7,722 nucleotides of DNA from Desulfobacteraceae bacterium (GTDB lineage: Bacteria; Desulfobacterota; Desulfobacteria; Desulfobacterales; JAABSP01). Numbering within the stretch: the stretch's first letter is position 1; every line of letters begins with the position of its first letter. The notes under the pieces are model-generated. The model made no database searches, had not been told where the DNA came from, and was given only the letters and a program-made list of their open reading frames with translations. Shown one piece after another: positions 1-6,865 of this stretch. The translations under genes were made by a program, and so were the position numbers. The stretch lies in NCBI GenBank assembly GCA_011390035.1, contig JAABTE010000121.1:1-7722 (forward strand), given 5' to 3'.

Positions 1-1
1 C

Positions 2-700
2 GTGATCGCCACAGTGCGCCGCCTCAAGTCGGCCTATCCGGCCATCGAGCTGGTGGCCGGCAACGTGGGCACGGCCGAGGGCGCCATGGACCTGATCAAG
101 GCGGGCGTGGATGGGGTCAAGATCGGCATCGGGCCCGGCTCCATCTGCACCACCCGCATCGTGGCGGGCATCGGCGTGCCCCAGATGACGGCCATCATGA
201 ACTGCCGCAAGGTTTCCGAGGAGACAGGCGTGCCTCTGATCGCCGACGGCGGCATCCGCTTTTCCGGCGACATCACCAAGGCCCTGGCCGCCGGCGCCCA
301 CGCGGTGATGATCGGCGGGCTGTTCGCCGGCACCGAGGAAAGCCCGGGGGAGACCATCTTCTTCCAGGGCCGCTCCTACAAGGTCTATCGGGGCATGGGC
401 TCCATCGAGGCCATGAAACAGGGCAGCAAGGACCGCTATTACCAGGACGAGAATGAAACCGACGACAAGCTGGTGCCCGAGGGCATCGTGGGCCGGGTGC
501 CCTTCCGGGGGCCGCTGGCCGAAAACGTCTATCAGCTCATCGGCGGCCTGAAATCGGGCATGGGCTACACGGGCTGCCGCACCCTGGCCGAGCTGCGGGA
601 AAAGGCCCGCTTCATCAAGATCAGCGCCGCCGGAATGCGGGAGAGCCACGTGCATGACGTGATCATCACCAAGGAGGCGCCCAACTATCGGATGGACTGA
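2..700 (+). CDS. guaB: IMP dehydrogenase, C-terminal half (5' end outside window)
   Basis: Inosine-5'-monophosphate dehydrogenase oxidises IMP to XMP with NAD+, the committed step of GMP synthesis in the cytoplasm. The visible 232 residues hold the second half of the TIM barrel. The catalytic loop GIGPGSICTTR carries the nucleophilic Cys at visible residue 49 and forms the K+ site. The phosphate-binding ADGGIR stretch is at residues 81-86, then MIGGLFAGTEESPG and YRGMGS. The mobile flap GSKDRYYQ carries the Arg-Tyr pair (residues 145-146) that activates water, followed by LVPEGIVGRVPFRG. By comparison with the roughly 488-aa E. coli enzyme, the window opens near residue 257, so the N-terminal barrel strands and CBS domains lie upstream. 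The GTG at position 2 is an internal Val codon, not a start. The gene ends with TGA, 120 bp before dnaE on the same strand. No intrinsic terminator is visible after it, so read-through into dnaE is possible. Identification is secure. Confidence 0.97.
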   Translation: MIATVRRLKSAYPAIELVAGNVGTAEGAMDLIKAGVDGVKIGIGPGSICTTRIVAGIGVPQMTAIMNCRKVSEETGVPLIADGGIRFSGDITKALAAGAHAVMIGGLFAGTEESPGETIFFQGRSYKVYRGMGSIEAMKQGSKDRYYQDENETDDKLVPEGIVGRVPFRGPLAENVYQLIGGLKSGMGYTGCRTLAELREKARFIKISAAGMRESHVHDVIITKEAPNYRMD

Positions 701-820
701 TCCCGCGCTCGATGCTTTTAAAAATGCCTGGACCAGGTCGCGCCATTGTCCTCCGATGCGGTATTTTAGCAATTAATATTTGCCTAACGCCTGGTTTTAA
801 ATCCCCAAAAGGTGTAAAAT
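701..820 (+). promoter_or_regulatory. guaB-dnaE spacer: AT-rich candidate promoter region and dnaE ribosome binding site
   Basis: This spacer is the only place a dedicated dnaE promoter could sit within the window. An AT-rich island at 762-780 (TATTTTAGCAATTAATATT) stands out from the GC-rich surroundings and contains -10-like hexamers at 762-767 and 774-779. I found no convincing -35 at 16-18 bp from either, so the promoter is only a suggestion. The ribosome binding site is clear: AAAAGGTG at 807-814, six bases before the ATG at 821, which fixes the dnaE start. I see no hairpin plus T-run terminator for guaB. Confidence 0.4.
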
Positions 821-3800
821 ATGTCCGATTTCGTCCACCTTCACGTCCACACCCAGTACAGCCTGCTTGACGGGGCCATCCGCATCGACCCGCTCATCGA
901 GCGGGCCGCCGCCTTCGGCATGGGCGCCGTGGCCATCACCGATCACGGCACCATGTTCGGCGCGGTGGAGTTCTACGAAAAGATGAAAAAGGCCGGCATC
1001 AAGCCGATCATCGGCTGCGAGTGCTACCTGGCCCCCCGGCGCCGGACCGACAAGACCGCCGAGGACGCCAAGGGCATGAGCCACCTTGTGCTGCTGGCCG
1101 AGAACATGGAAGGCTACCGCAACCTGTGCAAGCTGGCCACCATCGCCCAGATCGAGGGGTTTTACTACAAGCCGCGCATCGACAAGGAGGCCCTGGCCGC
1201 CCATTGCAAGGGTCTGATCGCCCTGTCCGCCTGCCTGCACGGCGAGATCCCCCGGCTGATCACCGCCGGCAAGATGGACGCGGCGGACGCGGCGGCCCGG
1301 GCATACGCGGAGATGTTTGGCGAGGGCAACTTCTATCTTGAGGCCCAGAGCAACGGCCTGTCCGAGCAGGAGACGGTGAACGCCGCCCTGCTGGACATGA
1401 GCCGCCGCCTGTCCATCCCCATGGTGGCCACCAACGACTGCCATTATCTTGACCGGAGCGACACGCGGGCCCACGAGGTGCTGCTGTGCATCCAGACCGG
1501 CAAGACAATGGGAGACGCGGACCGGTTCCGCTTCGGCACGGATCAGCTTTATTTCAAATCCCCCGACGAGATGGCCGCCGCCTTCGCCCACTACCCCGGC
1601 GCCATGGAAAACCCCAAGGCCATCGCGGACCGGTGCGAGATCGAGTTCGACTTCAAGACCTACCATTTCCCCCGGTTCGACACCGGCCCGGATCAGGTGC
1701 CGGTGGACGACAGGTTCTCCCAGAAAACGCGCGAGGGCTACGCCACGCGCCTGGACCAGATCCGGATACTGCGGCCGGACATCGACCAGTCGGTGTACGA
1801 CCGGCGGCTGGACTACGAGATCGAGATGATCCGGAAGATGGGCTTTGCCGGCTATTTTCTCATCGTGGCCGACTTTATCGCCTTTGCGAAGAAAAACGGC
1901 ATCCCGGTGGGGCCGGGGCGCGGATCGGCGGCGGGCAGCATCGTGGCCTATTCGCTGGGCATCACCGACCTTGACCCCATCGAGCATGGGCTGATCTTCG
2001 AGCGGTTCCTCAACCCGGCGCGCATCAGCATGCCGGATATCGACGTGGATTTTTGCATCAACGGCCGGGAGCGCGTCTTTAAATATGTGGTGGAGCGCTA
2101 CGGCGGCTGGGAGTATGTGGCCCAGATCATCACCTTCGGAAAGCTCAAGACCCGGGCCGTGATCCGGGACGTGGGCCGGGCCCTGGACATCCCCCTGCGG
2201 GAGGTGGACGCCATCGCCAAGATGGTTCCGGACGTGCTGAACATCAAGCTGGAAGACGCCCTGAAACAGGAGCCGCGCCTGCGCCGGATGGCCGAGGACC
2301 AGCCCGAGATCCGCGAGCTGATGGACATCTGCAAGACCCTGGAGGGCCTGCCCCGCCACGCCTCCACCCACGCTGCCGGCGTGGTGATCGGCGACCGGCC
2401 CCTGGTGGATTACCTGCCCTTGTATCGGGGGAAGAAGGGAGAAGTTGTCACCCAGTTCGACATGAAGCGGGTGGAGCAGATCGGCCTTGTGAAATTCGAC
2501 TTTCTGGGCCTGCGCAACCTCACGGTGATCGAGGACACCCTGCGGATGATCGCAGACGCCGGAGGCGCCCCGCCGGACCTGGCCACCCTGGGCCTGGACG
2601 ACCCGGACACCTACAAGCTGCTGTGCGCCGCCGACACCACCGGCGTCTTCCAGTTGGAAAGCTCCGGCATGAAGGACCTGCTGGCGCGCATGAAGCCGGC
2701 CCGCTTCGACGACGTGATCGCCCTGGTGGCCCTTTATCGCCCCGGCCCGCTGGATTCGGGCATGGTGGACGACTTCGTGGAGCGCAAGCACGGCCGCCGC
2801 AAGGTCAAATACCTGGTGCCCCGGCTCGAGCCCATCCTGAAGGAGACCTACGGCGTCATCGTCTATCAGGAGCAGGTGATGAAGATCGCCGGCGAGCTGG
2901 CCAGCTACTCCATGGCCGAGGCAGACGGTCTGCGCAAGGCCATGGGAAAGAAGATCGCCGCCATCATGGCCGAACACCGGGACCGGTTCACCAGGGGAGC
3001 TGTGGAAAACGGCATCCCAAAGGACAAGGCCACGGAGATCTTCGACCTGATGGAAAAGTTCGGCGGCTACGGGTTCAACAAGTCCCACAGCGCCGCCTAC
3101 GCCCTGATCGCCTATCATACGGCCTACTTAAAGGCCCATTACCCCCTTGCCTTCATGGCCGCCCTGCTCACCAGCGAGATGCACTCCATCGACGGGGTGG
3201 TCAAGTTCATCGCAGAGTGCCGTGCCCACGGCATCCCGGTGCTGCCGCCGGACATCAACGAGAGCCAGAAGACCTTCACCGTGGCCGGCGACAAGATCCG
3301 CTTCGGCCTGGTGGCGGTGAAAAACGTGGGCGAGAGCGCCATCGAGGCAATCATCGAGGCCCGGGCGGACAAGCCCTTCGAATCCCTGTTCGAGTTCTGC
3401 GAGCGTGTGGACGCCCGGAAGGTGAACAAGCGGGTGATAGAAAGCCTGATCAAGTGCGGCGCCTTCGACTTCACCGGCCACCGCCGCGCCCAGATGGCGG
3501 CCGTCATGGAAAGCGCCCTGGATTACGGCCAGCGGGTTCAAAAAGAGCGGGACGACCCCCAGATGGGCCTGTTCGACATGGGCGACACCCCCCTTAAGAT
3601 CAACCCGCCGACCATGCCCGACGCGCCGGAGTGGGACGATCACGAGCTTTTGACCATGGAAAAGGATTCTCTCGGCTTTTACATCACCGGCCACCCCCTG
3701 GGAAAGTTCGAGGCGCTGCTGCGCCGCTTTGCCGGATCGGACACCCTCTCCCTGAGAGAGCGCAACGACGGGGAGGCGGTGCGCTTCGGCGGCATCATCA

Positions 3801-4339
3801 CCGCCGTGAAGGTGATCCGCACCAAGAAGGGCGACCCCATGGCCTTCATCACCACCGAGGACCTGCATGGCACGGTGGAAACGACGGTCTTTTCAGATCT
3901 TTACACCAAAACCGTGGATCTGCTGGCGGCGGACACGGCGGTGATCATCGAGGGACGGCTTCAAAAGGACGAAAACAGCATCAAGATCGTTGCGGAAAAG
4001 ATTGTTTCCATGGACGATGCGGAACAGACCTGGAGCAGCCGGATTCGGTTCAACCTGGACGTGACGGAAACAGACCGGGAAAAGATGGCCGGCCTGCTGG
4101 AGATCTTCCGCCGCCACCGGGGCGGATGCCCGGCGGTGCTGTGCCTGCTCGACCCAGGGGTGAGCCGGGTGGAGATCTCGGTGTCTGATGACTTCCGCCT
4201 CCAGGCCGGCCCGGAGCTGGGCCGGGACGTGACGGCGCTGTTCGGGCGGGACGACATCATCGAAATCGAGGCCACCGCCCCCTCCGCGGGGCAGGACACA
4301 GGAGCCAGGTGGCCCCGCAACGGCCGAAACGGCCGGTAA
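821..4339 (+). CDS. dnaE: DNA polymerase III subunit alpha (DnaE1 type)
   Basis: This is the catalytic subunit of the replicative polymerase, acting in the holoenzyme with the beta clamp and tau. Its 1172 aa compare with 1160 in E. coli. The N-terminal PHP domain (about residues 1-275) begins HVHTQYSLLDG and keeps all the metal-ligand positions I could place: H8, H10, D17, H42, E67, H88, C138, D206 and H208. The polymerase core has GPGRGSAAGS (364-373), the catalytic PDIDVDF (Asp 406 and 408) and KFDFLGL with the third Asp at 560. The finger and beta-binding regions include GVFQLES (608-614), ALYRPGPL, VYQEQVM and GFNKSHSAAYA. A helix-hairpin-helix stretch lies near 826-848. The clamp-binding motif QMGLF is at 914-918. 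An OB fold spans about 987-1065 and a small C-terminal domain 1075-1150. The last residues, ending NGRNGR, are encoded by the start of a 17-bp repeat that also supplies the stop codon. The start is set by a strong upstream ribosome binding site. The gene converges on the ribonuclease gene. Confidence 0.98.
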   Translation: MSDFVHLHVHTQYSLLDGAIRIDPLIERAAAFGMGAVAITDHGTMFGAVEFYEKMKKAGIKPIIGCECYLAPRRRTDKTAEDAKGMSHLVLLAENMEGYRNLCKLATIAQIEGFYYKPRIDKEALAAHCKGLIALSACLHGEIPRLITAGKMDAADAAARAYAEMFGEGNFYLEAQSNGLSEQETVNAALLDMSRRLSIPMVATNDCHYLDRSDTRAHEVLLCIQTGKTMGDADRFRFGTDQLYFKSPDEMAAAFAHYPGAMENPKAIADRCEIEFDFKTYHFPRFDTGPDQVPVDDRFSQKTREGYATRLDQIRILRPDIDQSVYDRRLDYEIEMIRKMGFAGYFLIVADFIAFAKKNGIPVGPGRGSAAGSIVAYSLGITDLDPIEHGLIFERFLNPARISMPDIDVDFCINGRERVFKYVVERYGGWEYVAQIITFGKLKTRAVIRDVGRALDIPLREVDAIAKMVPDVLNIKLEDALKQEPRLRRMAEDQPEIRELMDICKTLEGLPRHASTHAAGVVIGDRPLVDYLPLYRGKKGEVVTQFDMKRVEQIGLVKFDFLGLRNLTVIEDTLRMIADAGGAPPDLATLGLDDPDTYKLLCAADTTGVFQLESSGMKDLLARMKPARFDDVIALVALYRPGPLDSGMVDDFVERKHGRRKVKYLVPRLEPILKETYGVIVYQEQVMKIAGELASYSMAEADGLRKAMGKKIAAIMAEHRDRFTRGAVENGIPKDKATEIFDLMEKFGGYGFNKSHSAAYALIAYHTAYLKAHYPLAFMAALLTSEMHSIDGVVKFIAECRAHGIPVLPPDINESQKTFTVAGDKIRFGLVAVKNVGESAIEAIIEARADKPFESLFEFCERVDARKVNKRVIESLIKCGAFDFTGHRRAQMAAVMESALDYGQRVQKERDDPQMGLFDMGDTPLKINPPTMPDAPEWDDHELLTMEKDSLGFYITGHPLGKFEALLRRFAGSDTLSLRERNDGEAVRFGGIITAVKVIRTKKGDPMAFITTEDLHGTVETTVFSDLYTKTVDLLAADTAVIIEGRLQKDENSIKIVAEKIVSMDDAEQTWSSRIRFNLDVTETDREKMAGLLEIFRRHRGGCPAVLCLLDPGVSRVEISVSDDFRLQAGPELGRDVTALFGRDDIIEIEATAPSAGQDTGARWPRNGRNGR

Positions 4340-4390
4340 GAAAACGGCCGGTAAGGCAAAACGGCCGGTAAGGCAAAACGATCGGTCTGG
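4319..4390. repeat. 17-bp tandem palindromic repeat across the dnaE stop codon
   Basis: Two exact 17-bp copies of AAAACGGCCGGTAAGGC lie at 4341-4357 and 4358-4374. They are preceded by a shortened copy (4327-4340, lacking the first A and the final GC) and a stub AACGGCCG (4319-4326). A decayed copy follows (4375-4390, where CGGCCG has become CGATCG). Each complete unit has the self-complementary core CGGCCG and a TAA. The first TAA, at 4337-4339, is the dnaE stop, and the two leading partial units encode the N-G-R-N-G-R end of DnaE. The array fills most of the 61-bp gap between the convergent genes. It looks like local slippage expansion. I do not recognise it as a named repeat family. Confidence 0.85.
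4338..4367 (-). terminator. Candidate intrinsic terminator for the ribonuclease transcript, built from repeat units
   Basis: Read on the minus strand, adjacent CGGCCG cores (4367-4362 and 4350-4345) can pair as a 6-bp all-GC stem with an 11-nt loop. TTTTCTT follows directly. A second, overlapping stem (4350-4345 with 4335-4330) is followed by TTT. This gives stacked weak terminator-like structures about 35-60 bp after the ribonuclease stop codon. On the plus strand no T-run follows the stems, so they would not serve dnaE in the classical way. The stem is short, so this is a hypothesis. Confidence 0.35.
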
Positions 4391-4400
4391 TAGTTTACCT

Positions 4401-6404
4401 TCACGTCATGAATACGGTAAACACATCCCGCCGTGCGTCCACATGCTGCAGCGTCACCTGGATCACATCCTCCGGCTTCAGCTTCACCCCCCCCGATGCG
4501 GGCACCAGGCACTCCACCAGATATTCGGTGATCAGCGCCAAATAATCCCCCTTTCGCCTGCCCAGCACGATCGCCTCGGTCCTTTCCCCCACCTTTCCTT
4601 CCAGGTACTTGAGCAGCCAGTACCGCTTGCGCCGGTTCTGCAACTGGGACACCGCCGACATGGGCTGATCGAGGGCGGCGATGATCGCGCCGATCTCCTC
4701 GGCGGTGTAGGGGGTCTCCAGCCCGAACGCCGACCGTATCTGCCGCTGGGTTATCAGGTCGAAACACTTGCGGATCGGCGATGTGGCCGTCACATAGGCG
4801 TTCACCCCCAGGCCGGAATGGCGCTCCGGCCCGGAGCCCAGCGCGAATCGGCTCAGGTGCTTTCGCTGCATCCAGTTTTGAAACAGGGTGCCCTCGGTGT
4901 CCTTGAACAGGCGCTCCCGGGGCTCGGGCTGGGAGCGGAAGATGGCCGGGATGCCCCGTTCCGCCAGAAAATTGGCCATCAGCCAGTTGGCCATGATCAT
5001 GATCTCGGAGACCAGCAGCCGGCCGGGGCTCTCCCGGTTGGTGCGGGTGAGGTTGGGGCCGCCATCCCCGTTGATCCAGATGTTGATCTCCGGCAGGGTG
5101 ATCTGCACGGCGCCGTCGGAGAGGCGCTGCCGGCGGAAATTCCGGGCGATGTCGTGGAGCAGGGCGATTTCCGCGTTTTCCTCGGCGATCAGGTTGACAT
5201 CGTAGTAGCTTAACTGGTGGCGAACCCGGATCAGGCTGGGCACGATGCGATGGCCCATGATCCGGCCGCCGGGCGTCAGGTCGATGAGGGTGCTGATGGC
5301 CGGGCGCGGCTCGCCCGCCTTGAGGCTGCACCGGTCCTCGGCCAGGTTGGGCGGGAGCATGGGGATCTTGCCGTCGGGCATGTATATGGAGCTGCCCCGG
5401 CCGAGGGCCTCCCGGTCAATGGGGTCGCCCCGCTTGATGAAATGGCCCACGTCGGCGATGTGGACGCCGAGGCGATAGCCGTCCGGGGCGGGCTCGATGC
5501 TCAGGGCGTCGTCGAAATCGAGGGTGGACTGGCCGTCTATGGTGATCAGGGTCAGGCCCGTCAGGTCCATCCGGTCCTCGGGGCGGTCTTTGGAAAGCTC
5601 CCCTCCCCCGGCCGCAAGGGCGTTGGCCATGGTTATGGCCGCTTCGGAAAAGCCGATGGGCACCTCCAGCCGGTACAGGTCGATGTTCTCGTCCGGCGAC
5701 CAGACGCCCGCCCGGGTGAGCAGGTTGAAGACCGGCTCGCCCATGTCGATTCCGGCCCGCTGGAGCATGGCCCGGCCCAGCTCGCAGTGGGGGCTTTCCT
5801 TTTCGAACAGAAAGACCGACTTGATGATCTCCAGCCACTGCCGCTGCTCGTCGGCAAGCGATTCGAACCGGGGCGCCCGGTCGGCCCGGCGGATCTGCTC
5901 CAGCCACTGGCCGCCGGCCTCGATGACCCGGCGGCGGCGGGCCTCCTCGCGCTCCTGGATCTGGATCTGCTCCACCTGCTCGGGGGTGTGGGGGAAGAAC
6001 CGGTCGTTGTTGAACTTGAAATAGATGCGGTTCCGGAAAAAGGCCCGGATCACGGCGGCCCGATGATCATCATTGTAATCATTGAGAAAACAGAACCCGG
6101 CCATGGTCTCAAGATCGATCCACTCGGCCTCCTCGCGCAGCACCTCCCACAGCTCCTGGATGTCCACCCGCTCGGACAGGGCCGCCCGGCGCTCGGCGGT
6201 CTCCTTCAAGGCGATTACCTGGGCGTCCCGGCCGAGCGGTCCGGCCAGGGTCATCTCGGGGATGTACAGCAGCCGGCTCGCGCCCAGCTTCACCTCCCGA
6301 TTATTTTCCGTCAGCAGGCGAAGGCGCTGGTTTTTCATCTCCATGACCATCGCGCACAGGATCTTTTGCCGGTCGATATATTCAACGATCTTTCCCGATT
6401 CCAT
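4401..6404 (-). CDS. RNase II/R (RNB) family 3'-5' exoribonuclease
   Basis: This is probably a processive 3'-to-5' exoribonuclease of mRNA turnover and RNA quality control in the cytoplasm. The RNB catalytic domain spans about residues 280-605 of 667. It starts DLTGLTLITIDGQSTLDFDDA, giving the four metal-binding aspartates D290, D296, D298 and D299. It continues with GVHIADVGHFI, MPDGKIPMLPPNL, CSLKAGEPRPA and the conserved TSPIRKCFDL (541-550, catalytic Arg 545). The N-terminus does not look like the paired cold-shock domains of E. coli RNase R or RNase II. It has a short beta-rich segment (about 3-48: GKIVEYIDRQKILCAMVMEM, then NREVKLGASRL), followed by a long, charged, mostly helical region. 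This resembles the RNB proteins of cyanobacteria and other deltaproteobacteria. The C-terminal 60 residues look like a small S1/OB-type barrel, without the long basic tail of RNase R. The ATG at 6404 is chosen because the GKIVEY start is typical of this subfamily; AGAGG lies only two bases before it. I do not assign rnr or rnb because the subfamily differs from both. Confidence 0.93.
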   Translation of the reverse strand: MESGKIVEYIDRQKILCAMVMEMKNQRLRLLTENNREVKLGASRLLYIPEMTLAGPLGRDAQVIALKETAERRAALSERVDIQELWEVLREEAEWIDLETMAGFCFLNDYNDDHRAAVIRAFFRNRIYFKFNNDRFFPHTPEQVEQIQIQEREEARRRRVIEAGGQWLEQIRRADRAPRFESLADEQRQWLEIIKSVFLFEKESPHCELGRAMLQRAGIDMGEPVFNLLTRAGVWSPDENIDLYRLEVPIGFSEAAITMANALAAGGGELSKDRPEDRMDLTGLTLITIDGQSTLDFDDALSIEPAPDGYRLGVHIADVGHFIKRGDPIDREALGRGSSIYMPDGKIPMLPPNLAEDRCSLKAGEPRPAISTLIDLTPGGRIMGHRIVPSLIRVRHQLSYYDVNLIAEENAEIALLHDIARNFRRQRLSDGAVQITLPEINIWINGDGGPNLTRTNRESPGRLLVSEIMIMANWLMANFLAERGIPAIFRSQPEPRERLFKDTEGTLFQNWMQRKHLSRFALGSGPERHSGLGVNAYVTATSPIRKCFDLITQRQIRSAFGLETPYTAEEIGAIIAALDQPMSAVSQLQNRRKRYWLLKYLEGKVGERTEAIVLGRRKGDYLALITEYLVECLVPASGGVKLKPEDVIQVTLQHVDARRDVFTVFMT

Positions 6405-6412
6405 AACCTCTT

Positions 6413-6441
6413 CTCATACCAACGCGCCGGTTGAAAGTCAA
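6413..6441 (-). promoter_or_regulatory. Candidate sigma70 promoter of the ribonuclease gene
   Basis: On the minus strand, TTGACT (6441-6436, five of six matches to the -35 consensus) is followed by an exact 17-bp spacer and TATGAG (6418-6413, four of six matches to the -10 consensus). Only 8 bp separate the -10 from the ATG at 6404. Transcription would therefore begin one to three bases before, or at, the start codon, giving a leaderless or nearly leaderless mRNA. The hexamers and spacing are seen directly; activity is inferred. Confidence 0.5.
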
Positions 6442-6495
6442 CGCAAGTATGACATTCATTGCGAAATTTCCGCCACCCCGGCCCCCACATACCTG

Positions 6496-6524
6496 TTGCG
6501 CGCATGGGGCTTCTGTGTTAAATT
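6496..6524 (+). promoter_or_regulatory. Weak candidate promoter for the small-protein/plsC unit
   Basis: TTGCGC (6496-6501, three of six matches to the -35) is followed by a 17-bp spacer and TAAATT (6519-6524, four of six matches to the -10). It lies 8 bp before the ATG at 6533. No Shine-Dalgarno sequence precedes that ATG. The match is poor and is listed mainly because its geometry mirrors the promoter of the divergent gene. The rest of the 6405-6532 spacer shows no clear operator or RNA structure. Confidence 0.2.
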
Positions 6525-6532
6525 CCGCAATT

Positions 6533-6865
6533 ATGAAGCAATATGTGATCGATGAACTGACAGAGGAAAGCTGCGACAGGCTCCGACAATACCTGGACGA
6601 GAGATTCGGCGAATCGGGCGTGGACGGGCTGTACTGGCTGCCCATCCCCGAAGAGGAGCTGGGGCCTGAACAGGCGCGACACCATGAGTGCAAGCCCTTT
6701 TGCTTCGCCGCCGAGCTGTTGCCGGGCCATATCGTATTCGAGCTGCTGGTCCGCACGCGCAACCGCATGCACTGCAACTGCATGGCCCACGCAAACACCC
6801 GGCAGAGCATCTGGCTGATGGCGGCCATGGACGCCATCTTCGAACAACTCGGGATCAAGATCTGA
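6533..6865 (+). CDS. Conserved-looking 110-aa protein of unknown function with a Cys/His cluster
   Basis: I do not recognise a named family. The protein is soluble, with no signal peptide or membrane segment. It starts with an amphipathic helix (about residues 8-25: LTEESCDRLRQYLDERFG), then YWLPIPEEELGPEQ. A cluster HHECKPFC (50-57) and a second cluster HCNCMAH (80-86) frame a central hydrophobic segment ELLPGHIVFELLVRT. His 50/51, Cys 53, Cys 57, His 80, Cys 81, Cys 83 and His 86 could bind a metal, but this is inference. The C-terminus is a helix (94-107). The ATG at 6533 is preferred because upstream residues are proline-rich and look non-coding, but no ribosome binding site precedes it; an in-frame GTG at 6515 is the alternative. 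Its TGA overlaps the next gene's ATG by one base (TGATG), which indicates an operon with translational coupling to the acyltransferase. Confidence 0.75.
   Translation: MKQYVIDELTEESCDRLRQYLDERFGESGVDGLYWLPIPEEELGPEQARHHECKPFCFAAELLPGHIVFELLVRTRNRMHCNCMAHANTRQSIWLMAAMDAIFEQLGIKI

Noticed and set aside
713..733. Possible guaB terminator around GCTTTTAAAAATGC and CCTGGACCAGG
   Set aside because: The first has an internal mismatch and an AT-only core; the second has a one-base loop. Neither makes a stable hairpin with a T-run.
797..3118. 773-aa open frame on the minus strand antisense to dnaE
   Set aside because: It is a shadow of GC-rich third positions in dnaE. The translation is low-complexity (His, Gly, Val, Leu rich) with no recognisable domain, and dnaE is certain.
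4393..4422. Inverted repeat GTTTACC / GGTAAAC with a 16-nt loop at the end of the ribonuclease gene
   Set aside because: The stem is only 7 bp and AT-rich, it overlaps the last codons, and no T-run follows on either strand. Likely chance.
5217..6434. 405-aa plus-strand frame antisense to the ribonuclease gene, with a second one at 4443-5213
   Set aside because: Both lie opposite a confidently identified RNB gene with intact catalytic motifs, have shadow-type composition and no ribosome binding site.
6431..6532. Extension of the small protein to a start at 6431 (34 extra residues)
   Set aside because: The extra segment is proline-rich and atypical, overlaps the -35 of the divergent ribonuclease promoter, and lacks a ribosome binding site. 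The ATG at 6533 or GTG at 6515 fits better.
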